Of a stretch of DNA of 33,497 nt, positions 9,057 through 17,985 are shown one piece after another. The stretch is from NCBI GenBank assembly GCA_900472175.1, contig UCHD01000013.1, positions 1-33,497 on the forward strand, given 5' to 3'. Every line of letters begins with the position of its first letter. Within the stretch, counting starts at the first letter, position 1. This stretch comes from Hyphomicrobiales bacterium (GTDB lineage: Bacteria; Pseudomonadota; Alphaproteobacteria; Rhizobiales; Rhizobiaceae). The notes beneath the pieces were generated by a model that made no database searches, was not told the DNA's origin, and saw nothing but the letters and a program-made list of their open reading frames with translations. Both the position numbers and the translations under genes were made by a program.

Positions 9057-11496
9057 GGGCGATCCCCCTTTGCTGGAGCCAAGGACGAGGCCATGCGGCC
9101 CCGTGGTCGGAATGCAGGCTACGAATTTGCTTCAGGTCTTCCTTGCCAGTCGCCCCGACGAAAGAGAGCGCGACCGGACCGAGCGCCATGTTGAAGAGCC
9201 TTCGGCCCTCCGGTGAGACGACGTAATATTCACGCTTTGGAATGGCGGTTGCGACGATTTCGATCTGCCGCTCGTTGAAGCCGATGCGCTCATAGAACTC
9301 GCGCGTGCCCGGTTCTCGTGCAGCGCCGTTCGGAAGGCAGATTTTCGTCGGGCAGGATTCCTTCAGCACATCGATGATCCCGGACCGCTCCGCATCCGAG
9401 ATCGATTGGGTGGCGAGGACCACAGCGCAATTGGCCTTGCGCAAAACTTTCAGCCATTCCCGGATCTTGTCGCGAAACACCGGATGACCGAGCATCAACC
9501 AGGCCTCGTCGAGAATTATCAGGCTGGGCGCGCCGGCCAGGCGTTTCTCGATGCGACGAAACAGGTACGTGAGTACGGGGACGAGATTGCGCTCACCCAT
9601 GTTCATCAGCTCCTCGATCTCGAAGCACTGGAACGCGCCAAGCGACAGGCCGTCCTCCTCGGCGTCGAGCAACTGGCCCATTGGCCCGTCGACGGTATAG
9701 TGATGCAGTGCGTCCTTGATCTCGCGCATCTGCACGCCGGATACGAAGTCCGATAGCGAGCGGCCGCGAGATTCCGCCATCAGGGCCAACTGCCTGGAGA
9801 TGGCGTTGCGATAGTCCGGTGTGATGGTCACACCTTGCAGCGCCACAAGCATCTCGATCCATTCGGCGGCCCAGGCACGGTCGCCGTCGCTCGACAGATC
9901 GGCGAGCGGGCAGAAGGCAAGCGCCTTCACCTCACCATCAGCCGACGGGCCGATATCGCCGCCGATCTGGTAGTGATCGCCGTCGAGACCGAGGGTCAGG
10001 GGCAGCATCGAGCCGCCCTTGTCGAAGGCGAACACCTGCGCGCCTGCATATCGGCGGAACTGCGCTGCAATCAGCGCCAGCAGCGTCGACTTGCCAGAGC
10101 CGGTCGGGCCGAAAATCAGAGTATGTCCAACGTCGTCGACATGCAGGTTCAGCCGAAACGGCGTCGAGCCGGATGCCACCTGCATCAGCGGCGGCGAGGC
10201 CGGCGGATAGAATGGGCAAGGCGCTACCGGACTGCCCGACCAGACGGAATTGAGCGGGATGAGGTCGGCAAGATTGCGGGTATTGATCAACGGCTCGCGG
10301 ATATTGGCGTAGGAGACGCCTGGAAGACTGCCGAGAAACGCATCCGTGGCGTTCAACGTTTCGATCCGTGCGCCAAAACCTTCGGCCTGAATCAGCCTGC
10401 GGATCGCCTCGCACTTTTCCTGGAGGCGGGTCGGATCTTCTTCAAAGATCACGATGACCGGCGTGTAGTAGCCATAGGCGACGAGCTGCGAGGAGGCTTC
10501 CGCAATGGCGTCTTCAGTCTCTGCCACCATCAGCATGGCGTCCTGATCAACTGAGCGCGACTGCGTCTGAAACAGCTGATCGAAGAACGGCCGCACCTTC
10601 TGCTGCCACTTCTTGCGTGTCCGCTCCAGCCTTGCCCGTGCTTCTTCGGCGTCGAGGAAGACGAAGCGGGACGACCAGCGATAGGTGAGCGGCATCCGGT
10701 CGAGCGTATTGAGAACGCCAGGCCAGCTTTCGGCCGGCAGGCCGTCGATCGCCACCACACCGAGAAAACGGTTCTCGACCATTGGGGTCAAGCCATGCTG
10801 CAACTCGGCCGTCACCAGCCAGTCGAGATACATGGGAATATCAGGCAGGCGCACCGGGTGGTTTTCGCCGGTGACGCAGAAACGAATGAACTGAAAGAGT
10901 TCGTCGTATCGCGCGACGCGGAATCCGCCCCGCTCTGGCGTCTCTCGCGTCATCATGCGACGGATCGAGACGACATTAGCAAGATATTGCTCGACCTCAC
11001 GGATTGAGGTCAGGAAGCTTTGCAACATCGTGTCGGCATAGGTGGCTGAACGGCTTGCCGCATCCGAATAGACATACCGCGTCAGGCCGGAGCGCCGCGG
11101 CTCCGGTGGTCGCCAGGTGAGGATCAGCGCATGCCTGCTCTCGTAATGCCCCCTTTCCGTCTGAAAGTGCGTCCGCCGCTCATCGTCGATCGCGCGTGTG
11201 ACGGGATCGGGAAAGTGGGATTCACCCTCATTCGGATAATCGCCGGTTGGCACCCTGATAGCCTCGACCTGGATCATCCATCCCGAGCCCAGCCGCGACA
11301 AGATGGCGTTGATCTGTCGCGACACCTCGTTGCGCTCGGCGTCGGTCGAGCTCTCGCTATCCGGCCCCGCGAAATACCAGCCCGCCATCAGGGAGCCGTC
11401 TTTCAGCAGGATGACGCCGGTATCGACGAGACCGGCATAAGGCACCAGATCGGCAAACGATGGTCCGGGATGGCGGAATGATTTGAGCGCTACCAT
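9028..11496 (-). CDS. trbE: TrbE, VirB4-like ATPase of the mating-pair formation system
   Basis: This 822-residue protein has a CagE/TrbE/VirB N-terminal domain (about 170-400) and a C-terminal ATPase. The Walker A motif GPTGSGKS is at 463-470 and the Walker B motif LIILDEAW at 659-666. VirB4 ATPases are the largest motors of type IV secretion and power pilus biogenesis and substrate passage. Length and the opening MVALKSFRHPGPSFADLVPY agree with Ti-type TrbE. The gene starts 9 bases after trbD and overlaps trbJ by 29 bases. Long frames on the opposite strand (for example 9835-10554) are shadows of its GC-rich codons. Confidence 0.98.
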   Translation of the reverse strand: MVALKSFRHPGPSFADLVPYAGLVDTGVILLKDGSLMAGWYFAGPDSESSTDAERNEVSRQINAILSRLGSGWMIQVEAIRVPTGDYPNEGESHFPDPVTRAIDDERRTHFQTERGHYESRHALILTWRPPEPRRSGLTRYVYSDAASRSATYADTMLQSFLTSIREVEQYLANVVSIRRMMTRETPERGGFRVARYDELFQFIRFCVTGENHPVRLPDIPMYLDWLVTAELQHGLTPMVENRFLGVVAIDGLPAESWPGVLNTLDRMPLTYRWSSRFVFLDAEEARARLERTRKKWQQKVRPFFDQLFQTQSRSVDQDAMLMVAETEDAIAEASSQLVAYGYYTPVIVIFEEDPTRLQEKCEAIRRLIQAEGFGARIETLNATDAFLGSLPGVSYANIREPLINTRNLADLIPLNSVWSGSPVAPCPFYPPASPPLMQVASGSTPFRLNLHVDDVGHTLIFGPTGSGKSTLLALIAAQFRRYAGAQVFAFDKGGSMLPLTLGLDGDHYQIGGDIGPSADGEVKALAFCPLADLSSDGDRAWAAEWIEMLVALQGVTITPDYRNAISRQLALMAESRGRSLSDFVSGVQMREIKDALHHYTVDGPMGQLLDAEEDGLSLGAFQCFEIEELMNMGERNLVPVLTYLFRRIEKRLAGAPSLIILDEAWLMLGHPVFRDKIREWLKVLRKANCAVVLATQSISDAERSGIIDVLKESCPTKICLPNGAAREPGTREFYERIGFNERQIEIVATAIPKREYYVVSPEGRRLFNMALGPVALSFVGATGKEDLKQIRSLHSDHGAAWPRPWLQQRGIAHAETLFPTE

Positions 11497-11505
11497 CTCA
11501 ATCCC

Positions 11506-11805
11506 TCAGAACTTGCGCCACGGCGAAGAGGTCGCGCGGTAGAACGTCTTGTAGGAAATATGCCGGAGGTAGACCCGGCGCATCAGTGGATCGGATTTGG
11601 CCATCATGCGCAGTGCCGCGACGGCTACCAGCCAGATCGCAATGCCGAATAGTGCCGCGTACCAAGTCAGGACAACGAAGATCAGGATGATGGCGGCCAG
11701 CGCCGTCAGCAGCACGAGCTCGCGGTCTGCGCCCATCAACAGGTTCGGACGCGACAATGCCCTGTGCACACGCGAGCGTGCCAGAGAAGATCCGGCCTCA
11801 GCCAT
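11506..11805 (-). CDS. trbD: TrbD, VirB3-like inner-membrane protein
   Basis: The product is a 99-residue protein with two closely spaced hydrophobic helices (about 29-50 and 50-66) and a basic C-terminus ending SSPWRKF. Size, topology and position between trbC and trbE match TrbD/VirB3, a small partner of the VirB4 ATPase. The ATG at 11805 overlaps the end of trbC by 8 bases and begins right at the family's N-terminus; longer frames upstream run through trbC in another frame and are rejected. Confidence 0.94.
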   Translation of the reverse strand: MAEAGSSLARSRVHRALSRPNLLMGADRELVLLTALAAIILIFVVLTWYAALFGIAIWLVAVAALRMMAKSDPLMRRVYLRHISYKTFYRATSSPWRKF

Positions 11806-12202
11806 GAGCCCCCTCCCCCGCTGTGACCGTCGTCGCCCTCGGTTTGGGAGTTCCTTGCTCGGCCTGTGCGTGGCCCTCGCCGATCGAGGCTCCGGTCGCA
11901 CCGAAGAGAGCGACGATCTGGGTGGCTCCGAGGAGTACCCCGCCGACCAGCGCGACATAGCAAAGCCGTCTCGCGAAATCATTCAGCTCGCCTCCAAAGA
12001 TCAGCATGGCGCCAGCAATGGCGACAGCGGCTAGCGCGATAAACCCGGCGACAGGTCCGGTGATCGATTGCTGGATCTGTTGCAGCGGCGATTCCCAGGG
12101 AAGACCGCCTCCACCCGAGGAAGCGAATGCGGGATCGGTAAAGCCGATAGAAATGGCGACAAGCGTCGCGCCGGTGAGAAGAATGGAGATTTTACGCGAC
12201 AT
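11798..12202 (-). CDS. trbC: TrbC, VirB2-like pilin precursor
   Basis: The 134-residue precursor has a signal sequence cleaved near AFA (residue 27), a glycine-rich start of the mature protein ([16 protein letters not shown]), and two hydrophobic helices (about 45-65 and 80-100). This is the architecture of TrbC/VirB2 pilins. In Ti-type and RP4 systems the TrbC family gives the (often cyclic) subunit of the conjugative pilus. Start at 12202 overlaps the 3' end of trbB by 11 bases. The C-terminal tail is charged and probably trimmed. Confidence 0.94.
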   Translation of the reverse strand: MSRKISILLTGATLVAISIGFTDPAFASSGGGGLPWESPLQQIQQSITGPVAGFIALAAVAIAGAMLIFGGELNDFARRLCYVALVGGVLLGATQIVALFGATGASIGEGHAQAEQGTPKPRATTVTAGEGAHG

Positions 12203-13163
12203 GGCTGTCCTCATCGATCTGGGCATAATGTTCGGTCTGGTAGCGGCCGTTGCGGTATCCTTCGACGTGGATGACCTCACGGACCCGCCTCCCCTTTCCC
12301 GTTCGCTCGATAGAGACGACCAGATCGACGGCTTCGCCGATCACCTCCTGCATCAGCTGCTGGCTGGCTTCCGCCGTCAGTTGCTCCAGCCGGCGCAGGG
12401 CTGACATCGCCGTGTTGGAATGGATCGTCGTGACGCCGCCCGGATGGCCGGTGTTCCAGGCCTTGAGCAGCGTCAGGGCCGCGCCGTCGCGGACCTCGCC
12501 GACAATGATGCGATCGGGACGCAGGCGCATCGTGCTTTTCAGCAGACGCGCCATGTCGATAGTATCGCTGGTATGTAGGGACACGGCGTTCTCGGCCGCG
12601 CATTGGATTTCGGCCGTGTCTTCGAGAATGACCATCCTATCGTCCGGGGCCGCGGTGACGATCTCGGCGATGATGGCGTTGGCGAGTGTGGTCTTGCCCG
12701 ATCCCGTGCCACCCGAGATGACGATGTTCATCCGAGCGTCGATCGCGCTTCGAATTGCCGATGCCTGGGCTTCGGTCATCACCTTCGACTTCACATACTC
12801 TGTCAGTGGAATGAGACGCGAAGCACGACGGCGGATCGTGAATGCCGGTCCGGATACCACCGGTGGCAATAGGCCCTCGAAGCGGTGCCCACCAATCGGA
12901 AGTTCGCCAGAGATGATCGGCCGCTCGTCGTTGGCCTCCGACAGCAGGGCATGCGCAACACTGCCGATGACGACTTCGGCTGCGGCGGTGCTCATTGCGC
13001 CGGCCGGTGTCACGCCGTGCCCCAGCCGTTCGATGAAGAGGCGTCCGTCCGGATTGAGCATGATTTCGACGACGGTTGCGTCATCGAGGGCGGTGCACAG
13101 TTGGTCGCCAAGCGCGTCCTGTAGTTTGCGGACCAGGCGAGGATGAGAGCGGAGCTGGGTCAC
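12192..13163 (-). CDS. trbB: TrbB, VirB11-like hexameric ATPase
   Basis: The product is 323 residues with a Walker A motif GGTGSGKT at 151-158, an Asp box ([11 protein letters not shown]) and the Walker B/His box region [18 protein letters not shown]...WNTGHPGG. These mark VirB11/TrbB traffic ATPases, which sit at the cytoplasmic face of the secretion channel. The ATG at 13223 would give 20 extra residues inside traI. The GTG at 13163 makes a GTGA overlap with the traI stop and starts with the family sequence [13 protein letters not shown], so it is preferred. Confidence 0.96.
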   Translation of the reverse strand: MTQLRSHPRLVRKLQDALGDQLCTALDDATVVEIMLNPDGRLFIERLGHGVTPAGAMSTAAAEVVIGSVAHALLSEANDERPIISGELPIGGHRFEGLLPPVVSGPAFTIRRRASRLIPLTEYVKSKVMTEAQASAIRSAIDARMNIVISGGTGSGKTTLANAIIAEIVTAAPDDRMVILEDTAEIQCAAENAVSLHTSDTIDMARLLKSTMRLRPDRIIVGEVRDGAALTLLKAWNTGHPGGVTTIHSNTAMSALRRLEQLTAEASQQLMQEVIGEAVDLVVSIERTGKGRRVREVIHVEGYRNGRYQTEHYAQIDEDSHVA

Positions 13164-13795
13164 GCAGCGCTCCGGAGCAATGCTCCGTCGGTCCGGGGAA
13201 ACGACTGATAGCCCGGAGGGCATACCTGCTCGAAGCTGCCACGGTCGGCCGGCAGGCTTCCGGCGATAGCGATGGTGTTGCCGATCGGAGCCGGTTCACC
13301 GAGACGCCGCATCGGCCATCCCGCTCGCTTGAGGATGCGCTCGAAGCGGAGATCGGTGGCCGTGACGATCTCGCTGTAGCCGCTCGCCATCGACCATTCT
13401 ATGATACCCGCGAACAAGGTGAGCGTCGCAAGATGCAGTTGGCTTGCCTCCCTCTGCGAGACAAGTGAGGTATCGACGCAGAAGCGCGAACTCTCGACCA
13501 TGCCTGAATGGGGGCGAAGCGAATCTGCATCGAGAAGCTGGGGGAAGGTCTGCCCCAGCATTGTGGGACCAGAAGCTGGAAGGAGACGAACGCAACCCGC
13601 GACAAGTCCACCGTCGGCAATTGCCAGAAGATAAGTTGGCTTGCAATCATCGTACTGGTCGCGCTCTTCTCCCGCGGTGATGGATACGTCCCAAGCGAGA
13701 CGTCCGCCAAATACCATCGCGCGAAGACGGTGCATCTGTCTCAGGTCATTGCGATGGCGCTCGTATTGGTCGGGTGCGACGGTCAATATGCGCAT
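13160..13795 (-). CDS. traI: TraI, acyl-homoserine lactone synthase (LuxI family)
   Basis: This 211-residue protein is very like the Ti-plasmid TraI. It keeps the LuxI-family residues Arg25, Phe29, Trp35, Asp46, Asp49, Arg70, Glu101 and Arg104. TraI makes N-3-oxo-octanoyl-homoserine lactone from S-adenosylmethionine and an acyl carrier protein in Ti plasmids; the chain made here cannot be read directly. ATG at 13795 is preceded by GGAG at a good distance. It is the first gene of the traI-trb operon and lies 60 bases from a tra box, so positive feedback by TraR is expected. Confidence 0.96.
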   Translation of the reverse strand: MRILTVAPDQYERHRNDLRQMHRLRAMVFGGRLAWDVSITAGEERDQYDDCKPTYLLAIADGGLVAGCVRLLPASGPTMLGQTFPQLLDADSLRPHSGMVESSRFCVDTSLVSQREASQLHLATLTLFAGIIEWSMASGYSEIVTATDLRFERILKRAGWPMRRLGEPAPIGNTIAIAGSLPADRGSFEQVCPPGYQSFPRTDGALLRSAA

Positions 13796-13854
13796 GATGA
13801 TCTCCGCTTGAACAAGGTCATGCGGAAAGAAATCATCTCCTTCAGCGCGTGCCT

Positions 13855-13872
13855 ATGTGCAGATCTGCACCT
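13855..13872. promoter_or_regulatory. tra box (TraR-binding palindrome), traI-proximal
   Basis: The 14-bp perfect palindrome GTGCAGATCTGCAC (13857-13870) lies at the centre of an 18-bp tra box, the known DNA target of the TraR-autoinducer complex. It sits 60 bases upstream of traI, where TraR would activate the traI-trb operon, and it may also act on repABC read in the opposite direction. Confidence 0.9.
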
Positions 13873-13944
13873 CAGGTGATTCTAGCGAGTCGCTGGCCCG
13901 CCTCTTAGAATTTGAGCGCGTGGTGAGTTACGACGAGGAGATTC

Positions 13945-13962
13945 ATGTGCAGATCTGCATTT
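13945..13962. promoter_or_regulatory. tra box (TraR-binding palindrome), repA-side
   Basis: This is a second copy of the same element, with a 12-bp perfect core TGCAGATCTGCA at 13948-13959 and weaker outer bases (ATGTGC left, GCATTT right). Its centre is exactly 90 bp from that of the first box. Paired boxes between traI and repA are known in Ti plasmids, where they couple quorum sensing to plasmid copy number. This one is about 200 bp upstream of the repA start. Confidence 0.85.
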
Positions 13963-14051
13963 CGCCCTAACGACATCGACTTGCGCAAACAGATGTAAGT
14001 GACAGATTCAAATAAAGGAATCGGGATAAGCCGCTGATACGACGAAAACGC

Positions 14052-14068
14052 GTTAACTATTGATTAAC
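14052..14068. promoter_or_regulatory. candidate RepA operator (inverted repeat upstream of repA)
   Basis: GTTAA (14052-14056) and TTAAC (14064-14068) form an inverted repeat in an AT-rich stretch about 95-110 bp before repA. RepA of repABC plasmids represses its own promoter by binding a palindrome in this region, with RepB as co-repressor. The assignment rests only on symmetry and position. The whole 13796-14161 interval holds no gene; besides the tra boxes and this repeat it contains AT-rich promoter-like DNA. Confidence 0.4.
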
Positions 14069-14161
14069 TTTAAATATCTTGCAAACCATGCTGAAATCGG
14101 TTGTGCTATCCACGGCAAATAGGTGTGTTTACGAAAATTACCGTGTGTACGAGAGGAAGTC

Positions 14162-15358
14162 GTGGAAAATCCCGCTCAGCTTCAAAAGGCTATTCATAAA
14201 CTGATCGCGGCCCACGCGCGAGACCTCTCGGGTGCGCTGCACGAACATCGTGTAAAGTTGTATCCGCCAGAGGCGCGCAAAACTTTGCGTTCCTTCTCCT
14301 CGACGGAAGCTGCAAAGCTTATCGGTGTCAACGACGGATATCTTCGTCACCTCTCGATCGAAGGCAAAGGTCCTCAGCCTGAAATTGGCAACAACAATCG
14401 TCGCTCCTATACGGTCGAAACGATCCAGGCCCTGCGCGAATACCTTGATCTAACCGGGAAAAACGATCGCCGCTACTCACCCAAACGATCAGGCAAAGAG
14501 CATTTGCAGGTCATCACGGTTGTCAATTTCAAAGGTGGCAGCGGGAAGACGACAACAGCTGCACACTTGGCGCAATACCTCGCCCTGAACGGCTATCGTG
14601 TTCTTGCGATTGATCTTGATCCGCAGGCCAGTATGTCGGCACTGCACGGCTTCCAGCCGGAGTTCGACGTCAAGGACAATGAGACGCTTTACGGGGCGAT
14701 GCGCTATGACGCTGAACGTCGCCCGTTAAAAGACGTGATCAAGAAGACCTATTTCGCCAACCTTGATCTGGTGCCAGGCAACCTTGAGCTGATGGAGTTC
14801 GAGCACGATACGGCAAAGGTCTTGGGCTCGAACGATCGGAAAAACATCTTCTTCACGCGCATGGACGATGCGATTGCTTCAGTCGCGGACGACTATGATG
14901 TCGTCGTCGTCGACTGCCCTCCGCAGCTTGGCTTTCTAACCATTTCCGCTCTGTGTGCAGCGACCGCCGTCCTCGTCACCGTTCATCCGCAGATGCTGGA
15001 CGTCATGTCCATGTGCCAGTTTCTTTTGATGACATCGGAATTGCTGAGCGTCGTCGCCGATGCAGGCGGAAGCATGAATTACGACTGGATGCGGTACCTA
15101 GTCACTCGCTACGAGCCCGGTGATGGTCCTCAGAACCAGATGGTATCGTTTATGAGGACGATGTTCGGTGACCATGTCCTAAATCATCCAATGTTGAAAA
15201 GTACAGCTATCTCCGACGCCGGGATTACGAAGCAGACGCTCTATGAAGTCAGCCGTGACCAGTTTACGCGCGCGACCTACGACCGGGCGATGGAGTCGCT
15301 GGACAACGTGAATACTGAAATCGCACAGCTCATTCAAAGCGCATGGGGGCGCAAATGA
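14162..15358 (+). CDS. repA: RepA, ParA-type partition ATPase and repABC autorepressor
   Basis: The protein is 398 residues from the GTG at 14162, chosen because GAGAGGAAG lies just before it and because the length then matches the family. A GTG at 14123 would add 13 residues but has no ribosome site. An N-terminal helix-turn-helix region (about 45-95) is followed by a ParA ATPase domain with deviant Walker A KGGSGKTT (124-131), the VVDCPPQLG motif, and the usual C-terminal extension. RepA segregates the plasmid together with RepB bound to parS and represses the repABC promoter. First gene of the repABC operon. Confidence 0.95.
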   Translation: MENPAQLQKAIHKLIAAHARDLSGALHEHRVKLYPPEARKTLRSFSSTEAAKLIGVNDGYLRHLSIEGKGPQPEIGNNNRRSYTVETIQALREYLDLTGKNDRRYSPKRSGKEHLQVITVVNFKGGSGKTTTAAHLAQYLALNGYRVLAIDLDPQASMSALHGFQPEFDVKDNETLYGAMRYDAERRPLKDVIKKTYFANLDLVPGNLELMEFEHDTAKVLGSNDRKNIFFTRMDDAIASVADDYDVVVVDCPPQLGFLTISALCAATAVLVTVHPQMLDVMSMCQFLLMTSELLSVVADAGGSMNYDWMRYLVTRYEPGDGPQNQMVSFMRTMFGDHVLNHPMLKSTAISDAGITKQTLYEVSRDQFTRATYDRAMESLDNVNTEIAQLIQSAWGRK

Positions 15359-15389
15359 GGGCGCTCGCATCTAGCGTAGAAGCGCAAAA

Positions 15390-15405
15390 GTTGTCAGCCG
15401 GAAAC
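15390..15405. other. parS site 1 (RepB-binding centromere), repA-repB gap
   Basis: GTTGTCAGCCGGAAAC fits the 16-bp repABC parS pattern GTT-N4-GC-N4-AAC. It lies in the 102-bp repA-repB gap, a known parS location in this family. The gap holds no convincing small gene. Confidence 0.85.
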
Positions 15406-15460
15406 TTTCGGGAAACCGCTTATTGTGGGGCGGCAATCTCGACACCCGAGGGGGCTACTA

Positions 15461-16420
15461 ATGGCTAGAAAACACCTGCTCTCCGACCTCGCTGGACCAA
15501 AGTTGCCAGCCGCAAACTCCGAAGACATTGCCGCGCAGGATGCTGCCGCTCCGCAGTATTCCCCACGTGGTGCGATAGGTGCGGTCTCGCGCTCCATCGA
15601 GCTTTTGAAGTCTCAGTCGCTTACGGAACTCGATCCAGATCTCATTGACGCGCCGCTCGTGGCAGACCGCTTGGAGGAGTCTCCAGAGCAGTTCGAAGAG
15701 TTCGCTCGTAACATAAAAGAGCACGGTCAGCAGGTCCCCATCCTCGTGCGCCCTCACCCGTCTGTCGAAGGTCGATACCAGATTGCCTACGGGCGCCGAC
15801 GCCTGAGAGCAGTGAAGGCTGCCGGCATCAAAGTGAAGGCTGCGGTTCGCACCTTGTCGGATGACGAGTTGGTTCTGGCGCAAGGGCAAGAGAACAGCGC
15901 TCGGCAGGATCTTTCATTTATTGAGCGCGCCCTATACGCCGCAGAGCTTGAAGCCGGTGGATTTCAGCGGCCGGTCATCATGGCGGCGCTTGCGGTTGAT
16001 AAAAGCAATCTTTCCCGGTTGATCCAGGCCGCCAAACAGCTTCCAGCAGATATTATCCGCTTGATCGGCGCGGCCCCTAAAACCGGTCGAGACCGTTGGT
16101 ACGAATTGTCAGCCCGCCTGGGACAAGATGGCGCTTCCGAAACTGCCCGTGCGTTACTCAATGACGATGCGGTGAAAAGCTTGAATTCTGACGAGCGTTT
16201 CGCTCGAGTATTCGAAGCTGTCACCCCTAAGAAGACAAAGGCAGTGAAGACTGAAACGGAAGTTTGGAAAGCTGAGGACGGCACCAAGGCCGCTCGTTAC
16301 AAGCAAGACAAGCGTACGCTGACTTTAATGATCGACAAAAAGGCCGCTCCGGATTTTGCGGACTACCTGATGTCGGCCCTCCCAGAGATCTACGCTTCGT
16401 TCAAGAGGTCGAAGCAGTAG
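15461..16420 (+). CDS. repB: RepB, ParB-type centromere-binding partition protein
   Basis: The 319-residue protein starts MARKHLLSDLAGPKL, the usual RepB opening. The start at 15461 follows a GAGGGGG ribosome site; an in-frame ATG at 15425 is less likely. A ParB N-terminal domain (about 55-150) contains the QVPILVRPHP and YGRRRLRAVKAAG motifs, followed by a helix-turn-helix (about 165-200) and a C-terminal dimerisation part. RepB binds parS and, with RepA, segregates replicated plasmids and modulates repABC transcription. A second parS-like site lies within its first codons. Confidence 0.95.
   Translation: MARKHLLSDLAGPKLPAANSEDIAAQDAAAPQYSPRGAIGAVSRSIELLKSQSLTELDPDLIDAPLVADRLEESPEQFEEFARNIKEHGQQVPILVRPHPSVEGRYQIAYGRRRLRAVKAAGIKVKAAVRTLSDDELVLAQGQENSARQDLSFIERALYAAELEAGGFQRPVIMAALAVDKSNLSRLIQAAKQLPADIIRLIGAAPKTGRDRWYELSARLGQDGASETARALLNDDAVKSLNSDERFARVFEAVTPKKTKAVKTETEVWKAEDGTKAARYKQDKRTLTLMIDKKAAPDFADYLMSALPEIYASFKRSKQ
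15502..15517. other. parS site 2, inside the start of repB
   Basis: GTTGCCAGCCGCAAAC fits GTT-N4-GC-N4-AAC and lies in codons 14-19 of repB, 112 bp after site 1. Both sites share the inner CAGCCG core. Because it is within coding sequence, its match could be partly constrained by codons, but the shared core argues for function. Confidence 0.75.
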
Positions 16421-16457
16421 GGCGAATCGCAAACAGGAAAGGAACGATAGCGCAAAG

Positions 16458-16506
16458 AAAAAGCCCTCCGAAACGGTGTTCCAGAAGGCCTCTCTCAGTT
16501 TGGTCG
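16458..16506 (-). ncRNA. counter-transcribed antisense RNA (inc-alpha, repB-repC gap)
   Basis: On the minus strand a promoter-like pair TTGACT (16540-16535) and GATTCT (16517-16512) with 17-bp spacing should start an RNA near 16506. It would end at a strong hairpin followed by five T residues. The hairpin arms are 16463-16474 and 16478-16489: twelve pairs including G-T wobbles, with a 3-base loop. The RNA would be about 50 bases, the size and place of the ctRNA that represses repC in repABC plasmids and acts as an incompatibility factor. The 16421-16594 gap has no protein gene. Confidence 0.85.
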
Positions 16507-16594
16507 CTTAGAGAATCGCATTTCCCGGAATCCCAGTCAAGAGTCAACGCCGTCCTGGCGTAGCCTTTTCTTTGCCTTTTGAAAGGTGAAAGAA

Positions 16595-17809
16595 ATGCAG
16601 ACAGGAAGTGTAACGACGCCCTTTGGGCGGCGGCCGATGACGCTCGCCTTGGTGAAGCGGCAGGTGGCCACAAACGATATCAAGGCCGGGAAAACGGTCG
16701 AGAAATGGAAAGTCTTCCGTGATGCCTCGGAAGCGAGAGAAGAACTGGGCCTGCAGTCGAACAGCCTAGCTGTGCTCGACGCGCTCCTGAGCTTCTATCC
16801 GGAAAACGAATTGCGCCAAGACGCGCAGCTCGTGGTGTTTCCTTCAAACGCGCAATTAATCCTTCGAGCCCACGGCATGGCAGGCGCCACGTTACGTCGT
16901 CATCTTGCGCTTCTGGTCGATGCGGGCCTTATTGTTCGCAAGGATAGTGCCAACGGTAAACGCTATGCGAGGAAGAACGGCGCTGGCGAGATCGAGAATG
17001 CGTTTGGGTTCGACCTTTCGCCAATCCTTGCCCGATCCGAAGAGCTTGCCGTCATCGCGCAAAAAGTCGTCGCTGCTCGGTTCGCATTCCGTAAGTCCAA
17101 GGAGAACCTGACAATCTGCCGCCGCGATGTCCGCAAGCTTATCACTGCTGCGATAGAGGAGGGGGCGGACGGCGACTGGATGGCGATTGAGGCGATGTAC
17201 ATCGACCTCGTTGCCCGCATTCCACGGTCCCCAACCCTCGCTGACGTCGCCAGCATCCTCGATGAACTTGAGCTTCTTCGCGAGGAAATCCTTAATCTGT
17301 TGGATACGCAGTCGAATTCAGAATTTAATAGCGCCAATGCTGCTCATATTGAGCAGCACATACAGAATTCAAAATCCGAATCCTTAACTGAACTTGAACC
17401 TAGCTCTGAAACAGAGCAGGGCGAAAAGCCGAGCAAGAGCCGCGGGCCTAACAGCGAGACGCTGAAGGCCTTTCCTCTGGGTGTAGTGTTGAAGGCATGC
17501 CCGCAAATTATCGACTATGGACCGGCAGGCGCTGTGGGTGGTTGGCGCGATCTCATGTCGGCCGCGATCGTGGTGAGATCGATGCTGGGCGTCAGCCCGT
17601 CCGCCTACCAGGAGGCCTGCGAAACCATGGGGCCTGAAAATGCAGCGGTTGCGATTGCCTGTATCCTGGAGAGGGTAGGGCACATCAATTCCGCCGGTGG
17701 CTATCTGCGTGATCTCACCAACCGGGCGGGGCGTGGCGAGTTTTCCCTTGGACCGATGGTCATGGCACTGCTGCGATTGAACGGCGAAGCCGGAAAGAGA
17801 TCGGCGTAA
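16595..17809 (+). CDS. repC: RepC, replication initiator protein
   Basis: The product is 404 residues from the ATG at 16595 (MQTGSVTTPFGRRPMTLAL), preceded by GAAAGG; a GTG three codons earlier is also open. RepC of repABC plasmids is the essential initiator and binds an AT-rich origin inside its own gene. The N-terminal winged-helix domain (about 20-150) and a C-terminal domain (about 290-400) flank a low-complexity linker. The DNA of that linker (about 17310-17400) is clearly more AT-rich than its surroundings, in line with an internal oriV. Expression is limited by the antisense RNA upstream. Confidence 0.95.
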   Translation: MQTGSVTTPFGRRPMTLALVKRQVATNDIKAGKTVEKWKVFRDASEAREELGLQSNSLAVLDALLSFYPENELRQDAQLVVFPSNAQLILRAHGMAGATLRRHLALLVDAGLIVRKDSANGKRYARKNGAGEIENAFGFDLSPILARSEELAVIAQKVVAARFAFRKSKENLTICRRDVRKLITAAIEEGADGDWMAIEAMYIDLVARIPRSPTLADVASILDELELLREEILNLLDTQSNSEFNSANAAHIEQHIQNSKSESLTELEPSSETEQGEKPSKSRGPNSETLKAFPLGVVLKACPQIIDYGPAGAVGGWRDLMSAAIVVRSMLGVSPSAYQEACETMGPENAAVAIACILERVGHINSAGGYLRDLTNRAGRGEFSLGPMVMALLRLNGEAGKRSA

Positions 17810-17985
17810 ATGACAGTTGAAAGAAAAGACGCTCCAAAACTGCTGAACGCCATACGCCGAAGAGGAGCTTTGTCGAATTTACCACTCACGCCGTTCTATT
17901 CCGAGCCGCGGCGAGGTGTCAGTTTTTCCAACGATCGGAGCGTGAAGCGACTGATAATACAGTGATATTTTTTCTCGCTATTAGA

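Noticed and set aside
9835..10554. 239-residue plus-strand frame opposite trbE
   Set aside because: It lies wholly antisense to the well-supported trbE gene, is rich in Arg/Ala/Gln, and has no family features; a shadow of GC-biased codons.
12250..13146. 298-residue plus-strand frame opposite trbB
   Set aside because: Antisense to a canonical VirB11-type ATPase; composition rich in Ser/Arg without recognisable motifs.
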